DNA from: Salinarimonas soli | GTDB taxonomy: Bacteria; Pseudomonadota; Alphaproteobacteria; Rhizobiales; Beijerinckiaceae | NCBI RefSeq assembly: GCF_008386575.1 | Contig: NZ_VUOA01000040.1 | Location: forward strand, 1-47,966 | Reading direction: 5' to 3' | Length of the DNA: 47,966 nucleotides | Shown here: piece after piece, positions 33,064 to 42,365 of the stretch | How positions within the stretch are numbered: position 1 is the stretch's first letter | Layout: each line of letters begins with the position of its first letter | Position numbers and translations under genes: made by a program | Notes under the pieces: model-generated | Told to the model about the DNA's origin: nothing | Database searches by the model: none | The model's input: only the letters and a program-made list of their open reading frames with translations

Positions 33064-33073
33064 TTGTAAACAA
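33064..33073. promoter_or_regulatory. Possible operator of the MarR-like gene
   Basis: TTGT-AA-ACAA is an inverted repeat preceded by GATCGGA. The HHH-protein promoter region (32471-32494) has GATCGG followed by TAGTAAACAATT. The shared GATCGG plus GTAAACAA suggests a common regulator. Confidence 0.35.
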
Positions 33074-33213
33074 CATGCGCTGTCGTACGGACCGCGGCGG
33101 CGGTACCCCGGGGGCGGATGGCCATACCGGCCGTCGTTCGCGCTGTCTTTCTGCAACCCATGTCGATGTGCGGAGTTGGGAAGCGGGGCAACTCACGTCA
33201 CCCGGAGGGGATT

Positions 33214-33438
33214 ATGCCGAAGATTCTGTTCGTTTCCGCGCTCTGCCTGCTTGCGAGCGCCTGCGCCACCCAGCAGCAGGCCACCAGCACCGCGGTCGGC
33301 GCGACCGCCGGCGCGGTGGTCGGCGGGCCCGTGGGCGCGGTGGTCGGCGCCGGTGCCGGCGCGGTCGCCGGCGCTCCCGGCGGCGTCGTCGACGAGGTGC
33401 AGGGCGACAACCGCCGGCGCACGACTCGCCGCCGCTGA
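33214..33438 (+). CDS. Small glycine-zipper lipoprotein
   Basis: The 74-residue product begins MPKILFVSALCLLASACATQ, a lipoprotein signal with lipobox LASAC. A Gly/Ala/Val-rich segment with repeated GAxxGGxVGAVVGAGAG follows, the glycine-zipper type found in small outer-membrane lipoproteins. The tail is basic (RRRTTRRR). The ATG follows GGAGGGGATT. A terminator lies at 33480. It is probably a cell-envelope protein of unknown role. Confidence 0.8.
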   Translation: MPKILFVSALCLLASACATQQQATSTAVGATAGAVVGGPVGAVVGAGAGAVAGAPGGVVDEVQGDNRRRTTRRR

Positions 33439-33479
33439 CCGCAAGCCCGGCCCGGTTCGCGAACGGGGCCTTCGACATG

Positions 33480-33516
33480 GGGGCGGCGGGCCTAGGCTCG
33501 CCGCCCCTTCTTTCTT
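33480..33516 (+). terminator. Terminator after the glycine-zipper lipoprotein
   Basis: GGGGCGGCG and CGCCGCCCC form a 9-bp stem around GGCCTAGGCT, followed by TTCTTTCTT. Confidence 0.8.
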
Positions 33517-33654
33517 GGGCGATGCGCCCCGGCTTGCAGCCGACGCACGGCCTGCATGCGTCCGCTGCAATGTATCTTGTCCGTTTTATCGAACAATCTA
33601 CTTGCCGTTCCGCCCTTCTTGGGCCAGTCTGGCGATGCACGGCGCTTCAGGCCG

Positions 33655-33710
33655 AGCCGCGGCGATTTGAGCAGCAGCTTGCTCCGCGTCACCAACTGCT
33701 AAAGAGCCAC
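33655..33710 (+). ncRNA. SAM-II riboswitch upstream of metNIQ
   Basis: The segment contains GCGATTTGAGCAGCAG, GCTTGCTCCGCG and TCACCAACTGCTAAAG, which match the conserved blocks of the SAM-II (metA) riboswitch of alphaproteobacteria. It lies about 190 bp before metN. A GCCACG/CGTGGC hairpin at 33706-33725 just after it may be the expression platform. Binding of S-adenosylmethionine should reduce expression of the importer. Confidence 0.78.
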
Positions 33711-33898
33711 GCGCGTCGTCGTGGCCCGATCAGGAGAGCCCGATGACCCCGAGCTGCTGTCCCCACGCGCATTGAGCGCTCCATCCGGTGGACCGAGCCG
33801 CGTTCGCCGAACCAAACGTCTCCACGAGCCATGACCCGGACGCGGCGCACGCGTCCGCGGCGGAGACGCGTCTGCCGCACCGACCAGGGTTCACCCCC

Positions 33899-34981
33899 AT
33901 GAACGCTCCTTTTCCGCACGCCATGCTCGCCGCCGAAACCGATCCGCCCCTGATCCGCTTCGAGGGCGTCACCAAAACGTTTTCGGCGGGCCCTGCCCCC
34001 GTGACGGCCCTCGACGGCGTCGATCTCGACGTCCGCCCGGGCTCCATCGTCGGGGTGATCGGGCGCTCGGGGGCCGGCAAGTCGACGCTCATCCGTCTTG
34101 TGAACGGCCTGGAGCGCCCCAGCGCCGGCCGCGTGATCGTGGACGGGCGCGAGATCCAGGGGCTCGACGAGGCCGCCTTGCGCGAGGCGCGCCGCTCCAT
34201 CGGCATGATCTTCCAGCACTTCAACCTGCTCTCCTCGCGGACCGCGGCCGACAACGTGGCGCTGCCGCTGGAGCTCGCAGGCATAGGGCGGGCGGCGGCG
34301 CGGGCGCGGGTCGCGGAGCTCCTCGACCTCGTGGGCCTGTCCGACAAGGCCGACCGCTACCCGGCCGAGCTCTCGGGCGGTCAGAAGCAGCGCGTCGGCA
34401 TCGCACGGGCGCTCGCCACGAACCCGAAGGTGCTCCTCTCCGACGAGGCGACCTCGGCGCTCGACCCGGAGACCACGCGCTCGATCCTCGACCTCCTCGC
34501 CCGCATCAACCGCGAGCTCGGGCTCACCATCCTGCTCATCACCCACGAGATGGCGGTGATCCGCGGCGTCGCCCACGAGGTGGCGGTGCTCGCGTCGGGG
34601 CGCATCGTGGAGGCGGGACCCGTCTTCGACGTGTTCAGCACCCCGCGCCATCCGCTCACCCGCGCCTTCCTCGCCGGCGAGCCCGGCTTCGCGCTCCCGC
34701 CCGCCATCGCGGGCCGCCTCGTGCCCGAGCCCGTCGAGAACGGGCAGACCGTGATCCGGGTGGTGTTCCGGGGGGCGCACGCCACCGAGCCCGTGCTGGC
34801 GCGGCTCGCCCGGGACGAGGCCATCGAGGCCAACATCCTGGCCGGCACCGTGGACGAGATCGCGGGCCGTCCCTTCGGCGTGCTCGTGGTCGCGATACCG
34901 AGCGGTGCCGAGACGGCCCAGGCCTTAGGCTTCTTCGCCCGCCATTCCCTCACCGCGGAGGTCGTCGGCCATGTCGCCTGA
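33899..34981 (+). CDS. metN: Methionine ABC importer, ATPase subunit
   Basis: The 360-residue product has Walker [11 protein letters not shown]-loop IFQHFNLL, signature LSGGQKQR, Walker [13 protein letters not shown] and H-loop LITHEM. A C-terminal ~90-residue NIL domain, which senses methionine in this family, follows ([15 protein letters not shown]). It powers uptake of D/L-methionine across the inner membrane with MetI and MetQ. The start was chosen at MNAPFPH; the frame is open upstream. It overlaps metI by 11 bp and is preceded by a SAM-II riboswitch. Confidence 0.94.
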   Translation: MNAPFPHAMLAAETDPPLIRFEGVTKTFSAGPAPVTALDGVDLDVRPGSIVGVIGRSGAGKSTLIRLVNGLERPSAGRVIVDGREIQGLDEAALREARRSIGMIFQHFNLLSSRTAADNVALPLELAGIGRAAARARVAELLDLVGLSDKADRYPAELSGGQKQRVGIARALATNPKVLLSDEATSALDPETTRSILDLLARINRELGLTILLITHEMAVIRGVAHEVAVLASGRIVEAGPVFDVFSTPRHPLTRAFLAGEPGFALPPAIAGRLVPEPVENGQTVIRVVFRGAHATEPVLARLARDEAIEANILAGTVDEIAGRPFGVLVVAIPSGAETAQALGFFARHSLTAEVVGHVA

Positions 34982-35636
34982 GCTCATCCGCCTCATCCTG
35001 GAAGCGACCCTCGACACGCTCGCCATGGTGGCGGCCGCGGCCGGCATCGGCGGGCTCGTCGGCCTGCCGCTCGGGGTGTTCCTTGCCACCAGCGGCCCGG
35101 GCGAGCTGTTCGCGGTGCCGTGGCTCAACCGGGCGCTGGGCTTCCTCGTGAACGTCACCCGCTCGACGCCCTTCATCATCCTCGTGGTGGCGATCATCCC
35201 CTTCACGCGGCTGATCGCGGGCACCTCGATCGGCACGGGGGCCGCGATCGTGCCGCTCACCGTGGCGGCGATCCCCTTCATCGCCCGCATCGTCGAGGGC
35301 GCCATCCGCGAGGTGGATGGGGGGCTCGTGGAGGCCGCCCGCGCCTTCGGGGCGACGCCGCTCCAGATCGCCCTCAAGGTGCTCCTGCCCGAGGCGCTGC
35401 CGGCCATCGTGCTCGGCCTTACCCTCTCGATCGTCTCGCTCACGGGCTTCTCGGCCATGGTGGGCGCCGTCGGCGGCGGGGGCCTGGGCGATCTCGGCAT
35501 CCGCTACGGCTACCAGCGCTTCATGCCCGAGGTGATGGCCGCCGTCGTCGTGATCCTCGTCCTCATCGTCCAGCTCGTCCAGACCCTCGGCGACGGCCTC
35601 GCCCGCCGCCTCAACCGGCGCATCCGCCGCGCCTGA
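34971..35636 (+). CDS. metI: Methionine ABC importer, permease subunit
   Basis: This 221-residue membrane protein has about five hydrophobic segments and the BPD-transport EAA-type loop [20 protein letters not shown] that contacts Met[26 protein letters not shown] is typical of MetI. It overlaps metN by 11 bp and is followed by metQ after 30 bp. Confidence 0.94.
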   Translation: MSPELIRLILEATLDTLAMVAAAAGIGGLVGLPLGVFLATSGPGELFAVPWLNRALGFLVNVTRSTPFIILVVAIIPFTRLIAGTSIGTGAAIVPLTVAAIPFIARIVEGAIREVDGGLVEAARAFGATPLQIALKVLLPEALPAIVLGLTLSIVSLTGFSAMVGAVGGGGLGDLGIRYGYQRFMPEVMAAVVVILVLIVQLVQTLGDGLARRLNRRIRRA

Positions 35637-35666
35637 TCCCCAGACCCGTCTCCCGGAGGCTTCCCC

Positions 35667-36452
35667 ATGCCCACCCGTCGCGTCCTCCTCTCCCTGTCGC
35701 TCGCCCTCCTCGCCGGCCCGGCGGGGGCCCAGGCGCCCCAGACCGTGCGGATCGCCGCGACGCCCGGCCCCCACGCCCAGATCCTCGAGGCCGTGCGCCC
35801 GATCGCGGCGCGGGGCGGCGTCGATCTCAAGATCATCGAGTTCTCGGACTACGTCGTGCCCAACACAGCGCTCGCGGCGGGCGAGATCGAGGCGAACTCG
35901 TTCCAGAACCAGCCCTATCTCGACAACCAGAAGGCCGATCGCGGCTTCAAGATCGAGAGCGTCGCCCAGACGGTGAATTTTCCGCTCGGCGTCTATTCCA
36001 AGCGGCACAAGACCTGGGACGCGGTCCCGAACGGCGCCCGCATCGCGATCCAGAACGATCCCACGAATGGCGGGCGCTCGCTCCTGCTCCTCCAGGACAA
36101 GGGCGTGATCAAGCTGAAGGAGGGCGTGGGCTTCAAGCCGACGGTGGCCGACATCGTCGAGAACCCCAAGCGCCTGCGCTTCGTCGAGATCGACGCGGCC
36201 CAGACCCCGCGGTCGCTGGACGACGTGGACGCGGCCGCCATCAACACCAACTACGCCACCCCCGCCGGCCTGAAGCCCTCGGACGCGATCCTGCGCGAGG
36301 ACCCGAAGGGCCCTTACGTGAACGTCCTCGCCGTGCGGGCGGCGGACCGCGACAAGCCCTGGGTCAAGACGCTGGTCGACGCCTACCGCTCGCCCGAGGT
36401 GAAGGCCTTCGTGGAGAAGACCTTCGGCGGCGCGGTGCTCGCGAGCTGGTAG
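35667..36452 (+). CDS. metQ: Methionine-binding protein of the importer
   Basis: The 261-residue product has a signal peptide, VLLSLSLALLAGPAGAQA; no lipobox Cys is seen, so it is probably periplasmic rather than lipid-anchored. The NlpA/MetQ fold is marked by EFSDYVVPNTALAAGEIEANSFQNQPYL, IAIQNDPTNGGRSLLLL and AAINTNYA. It delivers methionine to MetI. The ATG follows GGAGGCTTCCCC. Confidence 0.93.
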   Translation: MPTRRVLLSLSLALLAGPAGAQAPQTVRIAATPGPHAQILEAVRPIAARGGVDLKIIEFSDYVVPNTALAAGEIEANSFQNQPYLDNQKADRGFKIESVAQTVNFPLGVYSKRHKTWDAVPNGARIAIQNDPTNGGRSLLLLQDKGVIKLKEGVGFKPTVADIVENPKRLRFVEIDAAQTPRSLDDVDAAAINTNYATPAGLKPSDAILREDPKGPYVNVLAVRAADRDKPWVKTLVDAYRSPEVKAFVEKTFGGAVLASW

Positions 36453-36467
36453 TTCGCCCCCACCTCT

Positions 36468-36511
36468 GTCATTCCGGGGTCCTTCGCTCCGCGAAGCCCC
36501 GGAACGACAAG
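36468..36511. repeat. Palindromic repeat after metQ
   Basis: GTCATTCCGGGG and CCCCGGAACGACA flank CTTCGCTCCGCGAAG. A related palindrome, CGTCAGTTCCGGG...CCCGGGATGACG, lies at 40109-40146 after ffh. Both are extragenic repeats and may end transcription. Confidence 0.55.
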
Positions 36512-36528
36512 GGACGTGCGCTCACCTG

Positions 36529-37926
36529 ATGCTTGATTCCACCCTCGCCAAGGTCTCGCCCCCGGAGCGGCCGCTGCCCTCGCTGCGGCTCCTGCGCACC
36601 GTGGTGCGCAATCCTATCGAGGCCTGGCCGCGGCCGGTCTACGAGGAGCCGCTGTTCCGCTCGCGCCTGTTCGGCCGCGAGAGCCTGTTCGTCAGCGATC
36701 CCGACCTGATCCGCACGGTGCTCGTCGACCGCGCGGAGAGCTTCTGCAAGGCCGAGACCATGCGGCGCGCCCTGCGGCCGGCGCTGGGCGACGCGATCCT
36801 CACCGCCGACGGGGCGCATTGGCGCTGGCAGCGCCGGGCGGTGGCGGGGATCTTCCGGCCCGAGCGGGTGGCGGCGCTCGTGCCCGCCATGCTGGCGGCG
36901 ACCGAGCGCACCCGCGACCGGCTCCTCGCCGCCGGGCCGGATGCCACGATCGACCTCGCGTCGCAGATGACCCGCACCACCTTCGACATCATCGTCGAGA
37001 CCATGCTGTCGGGGACTCGTGGCATCGATGCCGCGCGGGTCGAGGCGGGGGTCACGGACTATCTCGAATCGACGAGCTGGAACGTTGCCTACGCCCTCCT
37101 CAAGGCGCCGGGCTGGCTTCCCTATCCGGGGCAGAGGCGCGCCGAGCGGGCGCGGGACTATCTTCGCGCCGAGCTCCTGCGGCTCGCCCGGGAGCGCCGC
37201 GCGGCGGGCGGTGGGGGCCACGACCTCGCGGCCCTGCTGATCGGGGCCCGGGACCCCGAGACGGGGCAGGCGATGAGCGACCGTGACGTCGCCGACAACC
37301 TGCTCACCTTTATCACGGCGGGTCACGAGACCACGGCGCTCGCGCTGGCCTGGACGTTCTATGCCCTGAGCCGCCATCCCGACGTGGAGCGCCGCCTCGT
37401 CGAGGAGATCGAGACGGTGACGGGCGGCGCGCCGCTCGCGCCCGAGCACCTGGAGCATCTGCCCTACGCCCGGCAGGTGGTGCAGGAGGCCATGCGCCTC
37501 TATCCGCCCGCGCCCGTGGTGGTGCGCTCCGCCCTGGAGACGCTCTCGCTCGGCCCCGAGACGGTGACGGCCGGGACGCCGGTCTACGTCCCCGTCTATG
37601 CCGTGCACCGCCATGCGCGCCTGTGGGAGCGCCCCGACGCCTTCGATCCCGGCCGGTTTGCCCCGGAGGCCGCGCGGGCCCGCCACCGCTTCGCCTACCT
37701 GCCCTTCGGGGCGGGGCCGCGCATCTGCATCGGCATGGGCTTCGCGATGCGGGAGGCGGTCGCGATCCTGGCGGTCCTCGTGCGTGCCCTGCAGGTCGCG
37801 GTGCCCGACGGCCACGAGCCGCGCCTGAAGCTGCGCATCACCCTTCGCCCCGAGGGCGGCCTGCCGGCGCGGGTGACGCCCCGCGGGCGGGATCCGGAAA
37901 GCCCGGCCGGTGTGGCTTCGCGGTAA
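36529..37926 (+). CDS. Cytochrome P450
   Basis: The 465-residue product has the oxygen-binding I-helix AGHETT at 264-269, the ExxR pair E320/R323 (QEAMRLYPP) and the heme-ligand C400 in FGAGPRICIG. No membrane anchor is seen. It should be a soluble monooxygenase that needs a separate electron donor; none lies in the window. The substrate is unknown; the sequence is of the CYP102/CYP4-like class common in alphaproteobacteria. It is alone between metQ and the YHS-like gene and ends with a hairpin at 38077. Confidence 0.9.
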   Translation: MLDSTLAKVSPPERPLPSLRLLRTVVRNPIEAWPRPVYEEPLFRSRLFGRESLFVSDPDLIRTVLVDRAESFCKAETMRRALRPALGDAILTADGAHWRWQRRAVAGIFRPERVAALVPAMLAATERTRDRLLAAGPDATIDLASQMTRTTFDIIVETMLSGTRGIDAARVEAGVTDYLESTSWNVAYALLKAPGWLPYPGQRRAERARDYLRAELLRLARERRAAGGGGHDLAALLIGARDPETGQAMSDRDVADNLLTFITAGHETTALALAWTFYALSRHPDVERRLVEEIETVTGGAPLAPEHLEHLPYARQVVQEAMRLYPPAPVVVRSALETLSLGPETVTAGTPVYVPVYAVHRHARLWERPDAFDPGRFAPEAARARHRFAYLPFGAGPRICIGMGFAMREAVAILAVLVRALQVAVPDGHEPRLKLRITLRPEGGLPARVTPRGRDPESPAGVASR

Positions 37927-38076
37927 CGGATTTTTAACAATTGCTAAGGCACTCTTAACGCCGACCGATACGTGCCTCAGCCGGCAGGCCTGATCACCCT
38001 CGACGGCGAGCGACAAACAAGCGGGACGGCCCCGCCCGTGCGGTCCAATACCACCGTGAGGAACGGACCAAGAGGG

Positions 38077-38098
38077 CCCCGATGCGCAAGCGTCGGGG
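38077..38098 (+). terminator. GNRA-loop hairpin after the P450 gene
   Basis: CCCCGATGC-GCAA-GCGTCGGGG forms a 9-bp stem with one T-G pair and a GCAA tetraloop. It is followed by TCTCTGCTTTC, so it is a plausible terminator. The 384-bp gap holds no supported gene; TTAA half-sites near 37935-37960 are not spaced as a CtrA box. Confidence 0.5.
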
Positions 38099-38272
38099 TC
38101 TCTGCTTTCGGTTTCCTTGACTCCGGCGCCCTATCCGCGTATCGCCTCCGCTCAAATTCCAGACGCTCGACCCGAACGTCGCCAAGCCGCCCGGTCCTGT
38201 GAGGCCGGAGGTCAACGCCCGACAGCGCGATGCGCCCTCGGGCGCGTTTGGCTTTGGGCCGTGCGTCCCCAT

Positions 38273-38296
38273 CTGTCGATTCTGAAAAATCGACAG
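38273..38296. promoter_or_regulatory. Hairpin just before the YHS-like gene
   Basis: CTGTCGATT-CTGAAA-AATCGACAG is a perfect 9-bp stem 14 bp before the ATG. It may be an operator or an RNA hairpin that shapes translation of the small gene and of ffh downstream. Confidence 0.45.
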
Positions 38297-38310
38297 CGCA
38301 CGAGAGATCC

Positions 38311-38538
38311 ATGGCGAGCGACACGCTCAACATCGAGGACGCGGTGAACGAGGCCTGCCCCTGGTCGGGCAAGCCCGTCGCCGCCGATGCCCTCACCCTG
38401 TACCGCGATCACGTGGTGGGGTTCTGCAATCCGGGCTGCCGCGACAAGTTCGCGGCGGCGGTCGCCCATTTCGACCGGGCGATCGAGGACGCCGAGGCCG
38501 CGGCGGACGTGCCGCTCATCGCACGGGGGCTCGACTGA
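38311..38538 (+). CDS. Small Cys-containing YHS/TRASH-like protein
   Basis: The 75-residue product has ACPWSGKPV and VVGFCNPGCRDKF, a Cys spacing like that of YHS/TRASH metal-binding modules. The function is not known; metal binding is inferred. The ATG follows GAGAGATCC. It ends 1 bp before the ffh start, so the two are probably one transcript. Confidence 0.7.
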   Translation: MASDTLNIEDAVNEACPWSGKPVAADALTLYRDHVVGFCNPGCRDKFAAAVAHFDRAIEDAEAAADVPLIARGLD

Positions 38539-38539
38539 C

Positions 38540-40099
38540 ATGTTCGAAGGCTTGTCGGAACGCCTCTCAGGCATCCTCAACACCCTCACCCGCCGCGGCG
38601 CGCTGACCGAGGACGATGTCAACGCGGCGCTGCGCGAGGTCCGCCGCGCGCTTCTTGAAGCCGACGTGGCCCTGGAGGTGGTGCGCTCCTTCACGGACAA
38701 GGTGCGGGCCCGCGCGGTCGGTGCCGAGGTCGTGAAGTCGGTGACGCCCGGCCAGATGGTGGTGAAGATCGTCCATGACGAGCTCGTCGCCATGCTCGGC
38801 GCCGACGCAGACCCCATCAGCCTCCAGGCCGCGGCCCCCGTGCCGATCCTCATGGTCGGCCTCCAGGGCTCGGGCAAGACGACCACCACGGGCAAGATCG
38901 CGCGCCGCCTCAAGGAGCGGGGCGACCGGCGCGTGCTCATGGCCTCGCTCGACACCCGCCGCCCGGCCGCCATGGAGCAGCTTGCCGTGCTCGGCCGCCA
39001 GGTCGGCGTCGACACGCTGCCCATCGTGGCGGGGCAGAACGCCGTCCAGATCGCGCGCCGCGCGCTGGAGGCGGGCCGCTTGGGCGGCTACGACGTCGTC
39101 ATGCTCGACACGGCGGGCCGCGTCACCCTCGACGAGGGCCTGATGGCCGAGGTCGCGGAGGTGAAGGCCGCGACGAACCCGCACGAGGTTCTCCTCGTCG
39201 CCGACGCGCTGACCGGCCAAGACGCCGTCAACACGGCCCGCGCCTTCGATGCGCGGGTGGGCGTCACAGGCATCGTGCTCACCCGCATGGACGGCGACGC
39301 GCGCGGCGGCGCGGCGCTTTCCATGCGCGCCGTCACGGGCAAGCCGATCAAGCTCGTCGGCACGGGCGAGAAGATCGACGCGCTGGAGGAGTTCCACCCC
39401 GGCCGCGTCGCCAACCGCATCCTCGGCATGGGCGACATCGTCTCCCTCGTGGAGCGGGCGGCGGAGACCATCGACGCCGAGAAGGCCCAACGCATCGCCG
39501 ACAAGATGCGCAAGGGCAAGTTCGACCTGGAGGACCTGCGCGACCAGCTCGGCCAAATGGAGAAGATCGGCGGCATCGGCGGCGTGCTCGGCATGATGCC
39601 CGGCATCGCCAACATGAAGAAGCAGATCGCCGGCGCGAACCTCGACGACAAGGTGATCAAGCGCCAGATCGCGATCATCAACTCGATGACGGCGCAGGAG
39701 CGGCGCAACCCCGATCTCCTGAAGAACTCGCGCAAGAAGCGCATCGCGGCGGGGTCGGGCACGAAGCCGGAGGAGATCAACAAGCTCCTCAAGATGCACC
39801 GCCAGATGGCCGACGTCATGAAGATGATGGGCCAAAACAAGCGGGGGGGCCTGGCGGGCGCGCTCGGCAACATGTTCGGCATCGGCGGGGGCGGCATGCC
39901 CGAGCCGACACCCGAAATGCTCGCCGAGATGCAGAAGAAGCTTGGGCAGGCCGGCGGCGTGCCGGGCGGCGGGCTCCCGCCGCTGCCGCCGGGCCTCGGC
40001 GGTCCGGGCAAGGGTCCGTCTCTGCCGGGCTTGGGCGGGCCGAAGATTCCCGGGCTTTCCGGCCTGGGTGGCTTCCCCTTCGGGGGGAAGAAGAAGTGA
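38540..40099 (+). CDS. ffh: Signal recognition particle GTPase
   Basis: The 519-residue product has an N domain, the GTPase G domain with GLQGSGKTTTTGK (P-loop), DTRRPAAMEQL, DTAGR and TRMDGDARGG, and a Met-rich M domain with IGGVLGMMPG and GSGTKPEEINKLLK. The tail is unusually long, about 45 residues of Gly/Pro/Leu ending FPFGGKKK, as in other alphaproteobacteria. It binds 4.5S RNA and signal sequences for co-translational export. It is followed by rpsP after about 100 bp. Confidence 0.96.
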   Translation: MFEGLSERLSGILNTLTRRGALTEDDVNAALREVRRALLEADVALEVVRSFTDKVRARAVGAEVVKSVTPGQMVVKIVHDELVAMLGADADPISLQAAAPVPILMVGLQGSGKTTTTGKIARRLKERGDRRVLMASLDTRRPAAMEQLAVLGRQVGVDTLPIVAGQNAVQIARRALEAGRLGGYDVVMLDTAGRVTLDEGLMAEVAEVKAATNPHEVLLVADALTGQDAVNTARAFDARVGVTGIVLTRMDGDARGGAALSMRAVTGKPIKLVGTGEKIDALEEFHPGRVANRILGMGDIVSLVERAAETIDAEKAQRIADKMRKGKFDLEDLRDQLGQMEKIGGIGGVLGMMPGIANMKKQIAGANLDDKVIKRQIAIINSMTAQERRNPDLLKNSRKKRIAAGSGTKPEEINKLLKMHRQMADVMKMMGQNKRGGLAGALGNMFGIGGGGMPEPTPEMLAEMQKKLGQAGGVPGGGLPPLPPGLGGPGKGPSLPGLGGPKIPGLSGLGGFPFGGKKK

Positions 40100-40197
40100 G
40101 GTTCCGCTCGTCAGTTCCGGGCGCCGAAGGCGGCCCCGGGATGACGGGCGGGTTCGCAAGTCTCTGATCCAAACGTCTGAAATCAAGGAGTGAAGAC

Positions 40198-40557
40198 ATG
40201 TCCCTGAAGATCCGCCTCACCCGCGGCGGCGCCAAGAAGCGCCCCTATTACCGCATCGTCGTCGCCGACTCGCGCTCCCCGCGCGACGGCCGCTTCATCG
40301 AGAAGATCGGCACCTACGATCCGATGAAGCCCAAGGACGATCCGGCCCGCATCATCCTGGAGACCGAGAAGGTCCAGGCCTGGCTCGCCAAGGGCGCCCA
40401 GCCCACCGACCGCGTCCTGCGCTTCCTCGACGCCGCCGGCCTCATGAAGCGTGCCCCGCGCAACAACCCGCAGAAGGCCGAGCCGGGCCAGAAGGCCAAG
40501 GAGCGCGCCGCCGAGCGCGCCAAGAAGGCCGGCGTGGCCGAAGGCGAAGCGGCGTAA
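40198..40557 (+). CDS. rpsP: 30S ribosomal protein bS16
   Basis: The 119-residue product begins [25 protein letters not shown], the typical bS16 start, with [16 protein letters not shown] Lys/Ala-rich tail extends it beyond the ~80 residues of E. coli. The ATG follows AAGGAGTGAAGAC. It sits in the usual rpsP-rimM-trmD order. Confidence 0.97.
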   Translation: MSLKIRLTRGGAKKRPYYRIVVADSRSPRDGRFIEKIGTYDPMKPKDDPARIILETEKVQAWLAKGAQPTDRVLRFLDAAGLMKRAPRNNPQKAEPGQKAKERAAERAKKAGVAEGEAA

Positions 40558-40563
40558 GGCGCC

Positions 40564-41199
40564 ATGGCGCGGCGCCCCAGCCCCAAGGCCTCCCTCCGGG
40601 GAGCACGGGCGCCGCGCGCTCCAGCCCCGCCCGCGGCCGCCCGCGTGCCGTCTCTTCCAGAGGGCCTCGTGCCCCTGGGCGAGATCGGCCGCGCGCACGG
40701 GCTCAAGGGCGAGGTGCGGATCAAGTCGTTCACCGACGATCCCGTGGCGATCGGCGCCTACGGCCCGCTCGTCCTGGACGACGGCACCCCCGCCGTGCTC
40801 GGGGCCGTGCGCCCGCTCACCGGCACCGCCGATATGGTGCTGGCGCGTATCGACGGCGTGACGACCCGCGAGGCGGCGGAAGTCCTCAACCGGCGCCGCC
40901 TGCTCATCCCCCGCGACCGCCTGCCCCCGCCCGACGACGAAGACGAGTTCCTCGCCGCCGACCTCGTGGGTCTCTCCGTCGAGACCCCCGACGGCCGGAC
41001 CATCGGCACCGTCATCGGCGTGCCGGATTTCGGCGGCGGCGATCTCCTGGAGATCCGGCCGCCGCGCGGGCCCACCGCCTTCCTCCCCTTCACCAAGGCC
41101 TTCGTGCCGACCATCGACCTCGCGGCCCGCCGGCTCGTGGTCGAGGCGCCCGACGACCTCTTCGAGCCGGCAAAGCCCCATGGCGACGAGCGGTCCTGA
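40564..41199 (+). CDS. rimM: 16S rRNA processing protein RimM
   Basis: The 211-residue product has LGEIGRAHGLKGEVRIKSFTDDP at the RimM N-domain and LVGLSVETPDG with GDLLEIRPP in the PRC-barrel domain. An N-terminal extension of about 30 Ala/Pro/Arg residues precedes it, and translation may start later. RimM helps mature the 30S head. Its 3' end overlaps the GNAT gene by 20 bp. Confidence 0.93.
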   Translation: MARRPSPKASLRGARAPRAPAPPAAARVPSLPEGLVPLGEIGRAHGLKGEVRIKSFTDDPVAIGAYGPLVLDDGTPAVLGAVRPLTGTADMVLARIDGVTTREAAEVLNRRRLLIPRDRLPPPDDEDEFLAADLVGLSVETPDGRTIGTVIGVPDFGGGDLLEIRPPRGPTAFLPFTKAFVPTIDLAARRLVVEAPDDLFEPAKPHGDERS

Positions 41200-41647
41200 C
41201 CCCCTCATCCGTCCAGCTTCACGCGCGGACGTCCCCGCCATCGTGGCGCTGCTGCGCGACGATCCGCTCGGGCGCGAGCGCGAGGGCGAGCCCGACGATC
41301 CGGCCTATGGCGCAGCCTTCGAGGCGGTGGAGCGCGACCCGAACTGCACGATCTACGTCATGGAGGACGCGGGCGCCGTGATCGGCTGCGCCCAGCTCAT
41401 CCTCTTGGCAGGCCTGTCGCGCCGAGGCATGCTGCGGGGCCAGATCGAGGCCGTGCGCATCGCGGCCTCCCGGCGAAATGCCGGCCTCGGGGGTCGTCTC
41501 GTCGCCCATCTCGTGGAGGCGGCGCGCGCCCGCGGCTGCGGCACGGTCCAGCTCACGAGCGACAAGACGCGCCTGGAGGCGCACCGCTTCTACGGCTCCC
41601 TCGGCTTCACAGCGAGCCACGAGGGCTTCAAGCTCACCTTCGCGTGA
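41180..41647 (+). CDS. GNAT-family N-acetyltransferase
   Basis: The 155-residue product has the acetyl-CoA loop [17 protein letters not shown] and the C-terminal motif [19 protein letters not shown]. The substrate is unknown. It lies between rimM and trmD with overlaps on both sides (20 bp and 4 bp), so it is expressed with the ribosome/tRNA genes. A role in modifying a ribosomal or small-molecule substrate is not shown. Confidence 0.88.
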   Translation: MATSGPDPLIRPASRADVPAIVALLRDDPLGREREGEPDDPAYGAAFEAVERDPNCTIYVMEDAGAVIGCAQLILLAGLSRRGMLRGQIEAVRIAASRRNAGLGGRLVAHLVEAARARGCGTVQLTSDKTRLEAHRFYGSLGFTASHEGFKLTFA

Positions 41648-42342
41648 CCCCCTTCGCCGCCACGATCCTCACCCTGTATCCCGAGATGTTCCCGGGGCCG
41701 CTCGGCGTGTCGCTGTCGGGCGACGCCCTGGCGCGGGGTGCCTGGTCGCTGGAGGCCCGCCACATCCGCGACCATGGCCTGGGCCGTCACCGTGCCGTGG
41801 ACGACACCCCGGCCGGGGGCGGGCCCGGCATGGTGCTGCGCTGCGACGTGCTCGCCGCCGCCATCGACGCCGCCGCGCCGCCCGGCGATCCCCGCCCACG
41901 CCTCCTCATGAGCCCCCGCGGCCGGCCGCTCACGCAAGCGCTCGTGCGTGAGCTCGCGGCGGGGCCGGGCGCAGTCGTGGTGTGCGGCCGCTTCGAGGGA
42001 GTGGACGAGCGGTTGATCGAGGGACGAGGCCTCCAGGAGGTCTCCATCGGCGACTACGTGCTCTCGGGCGGCGAGATCGCGGCCATGGTGCTCCTCGACG
42101 CCTGCGTCCGCCTCCTGCCGGGGGTCATGGGCCACGATGCGTCGGGCACGGAGGAGAGCTTCGAGGGCGGGCTCCTCGAATACCCGCATTATACCCGCCC
42201 ACGCCTGTGGGAGGACCGCTCCATCCCCGACGTGCTGCTTGGCGGCAACCACGCCGCGATCGCGCGATGGCGCCGCGCCGAGGCCGAGCGCCTGACTCGC
42301 GAGCGGCGGCCGGATCTCCTGGGGGAGGGCGGAAAGGGATGA
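41644..42342 (+). CDS. trmD: tRNA (guanine37-N1)-methyltransferase
   Basis: A GTG start overlapping the GNAT stop gives 232 residues. SPOUT-fold signatures are present: [39 protein letters not shown] and [10 protein letters not shown]. It makes m1G37 in tRNAs, which prevents frameshifting. It is the last gene of the ffh-rpsP-rimM-trmD group; rplS is not next but lies at 45.9 kb. Confidence 0.95.
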   Translation: MTPFAATILTLYPEMFPGPLGVSLSGDALARGAWSLEARHIRDHGLGRHRAVDDTPAGGGPGMVLRCDVLAAAIDAAAPPGDPRPRLLMSPRGRPLTQALVRELAAGPGAVVVCGRFEGVDERLIEGRGLQEVSIGDYVLSGGEIAAMVLLDACVRLLPGVMGHDASGTEESFEGGLLEYPHYTRPRLWEDRSIPDVLLGGNHAAIARWRRAEAERLTRERRPDLLGEGGKG

Positions 42343-42365
42343 GGCGGCGCTGACGGATGCCGGCT

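Noticed and set aside
37930-37962. CtrA box downstream of the P450 gene
   Set aside because: TTAA half-sites are present but their spacing does not give TTAA-N7-TTAA.
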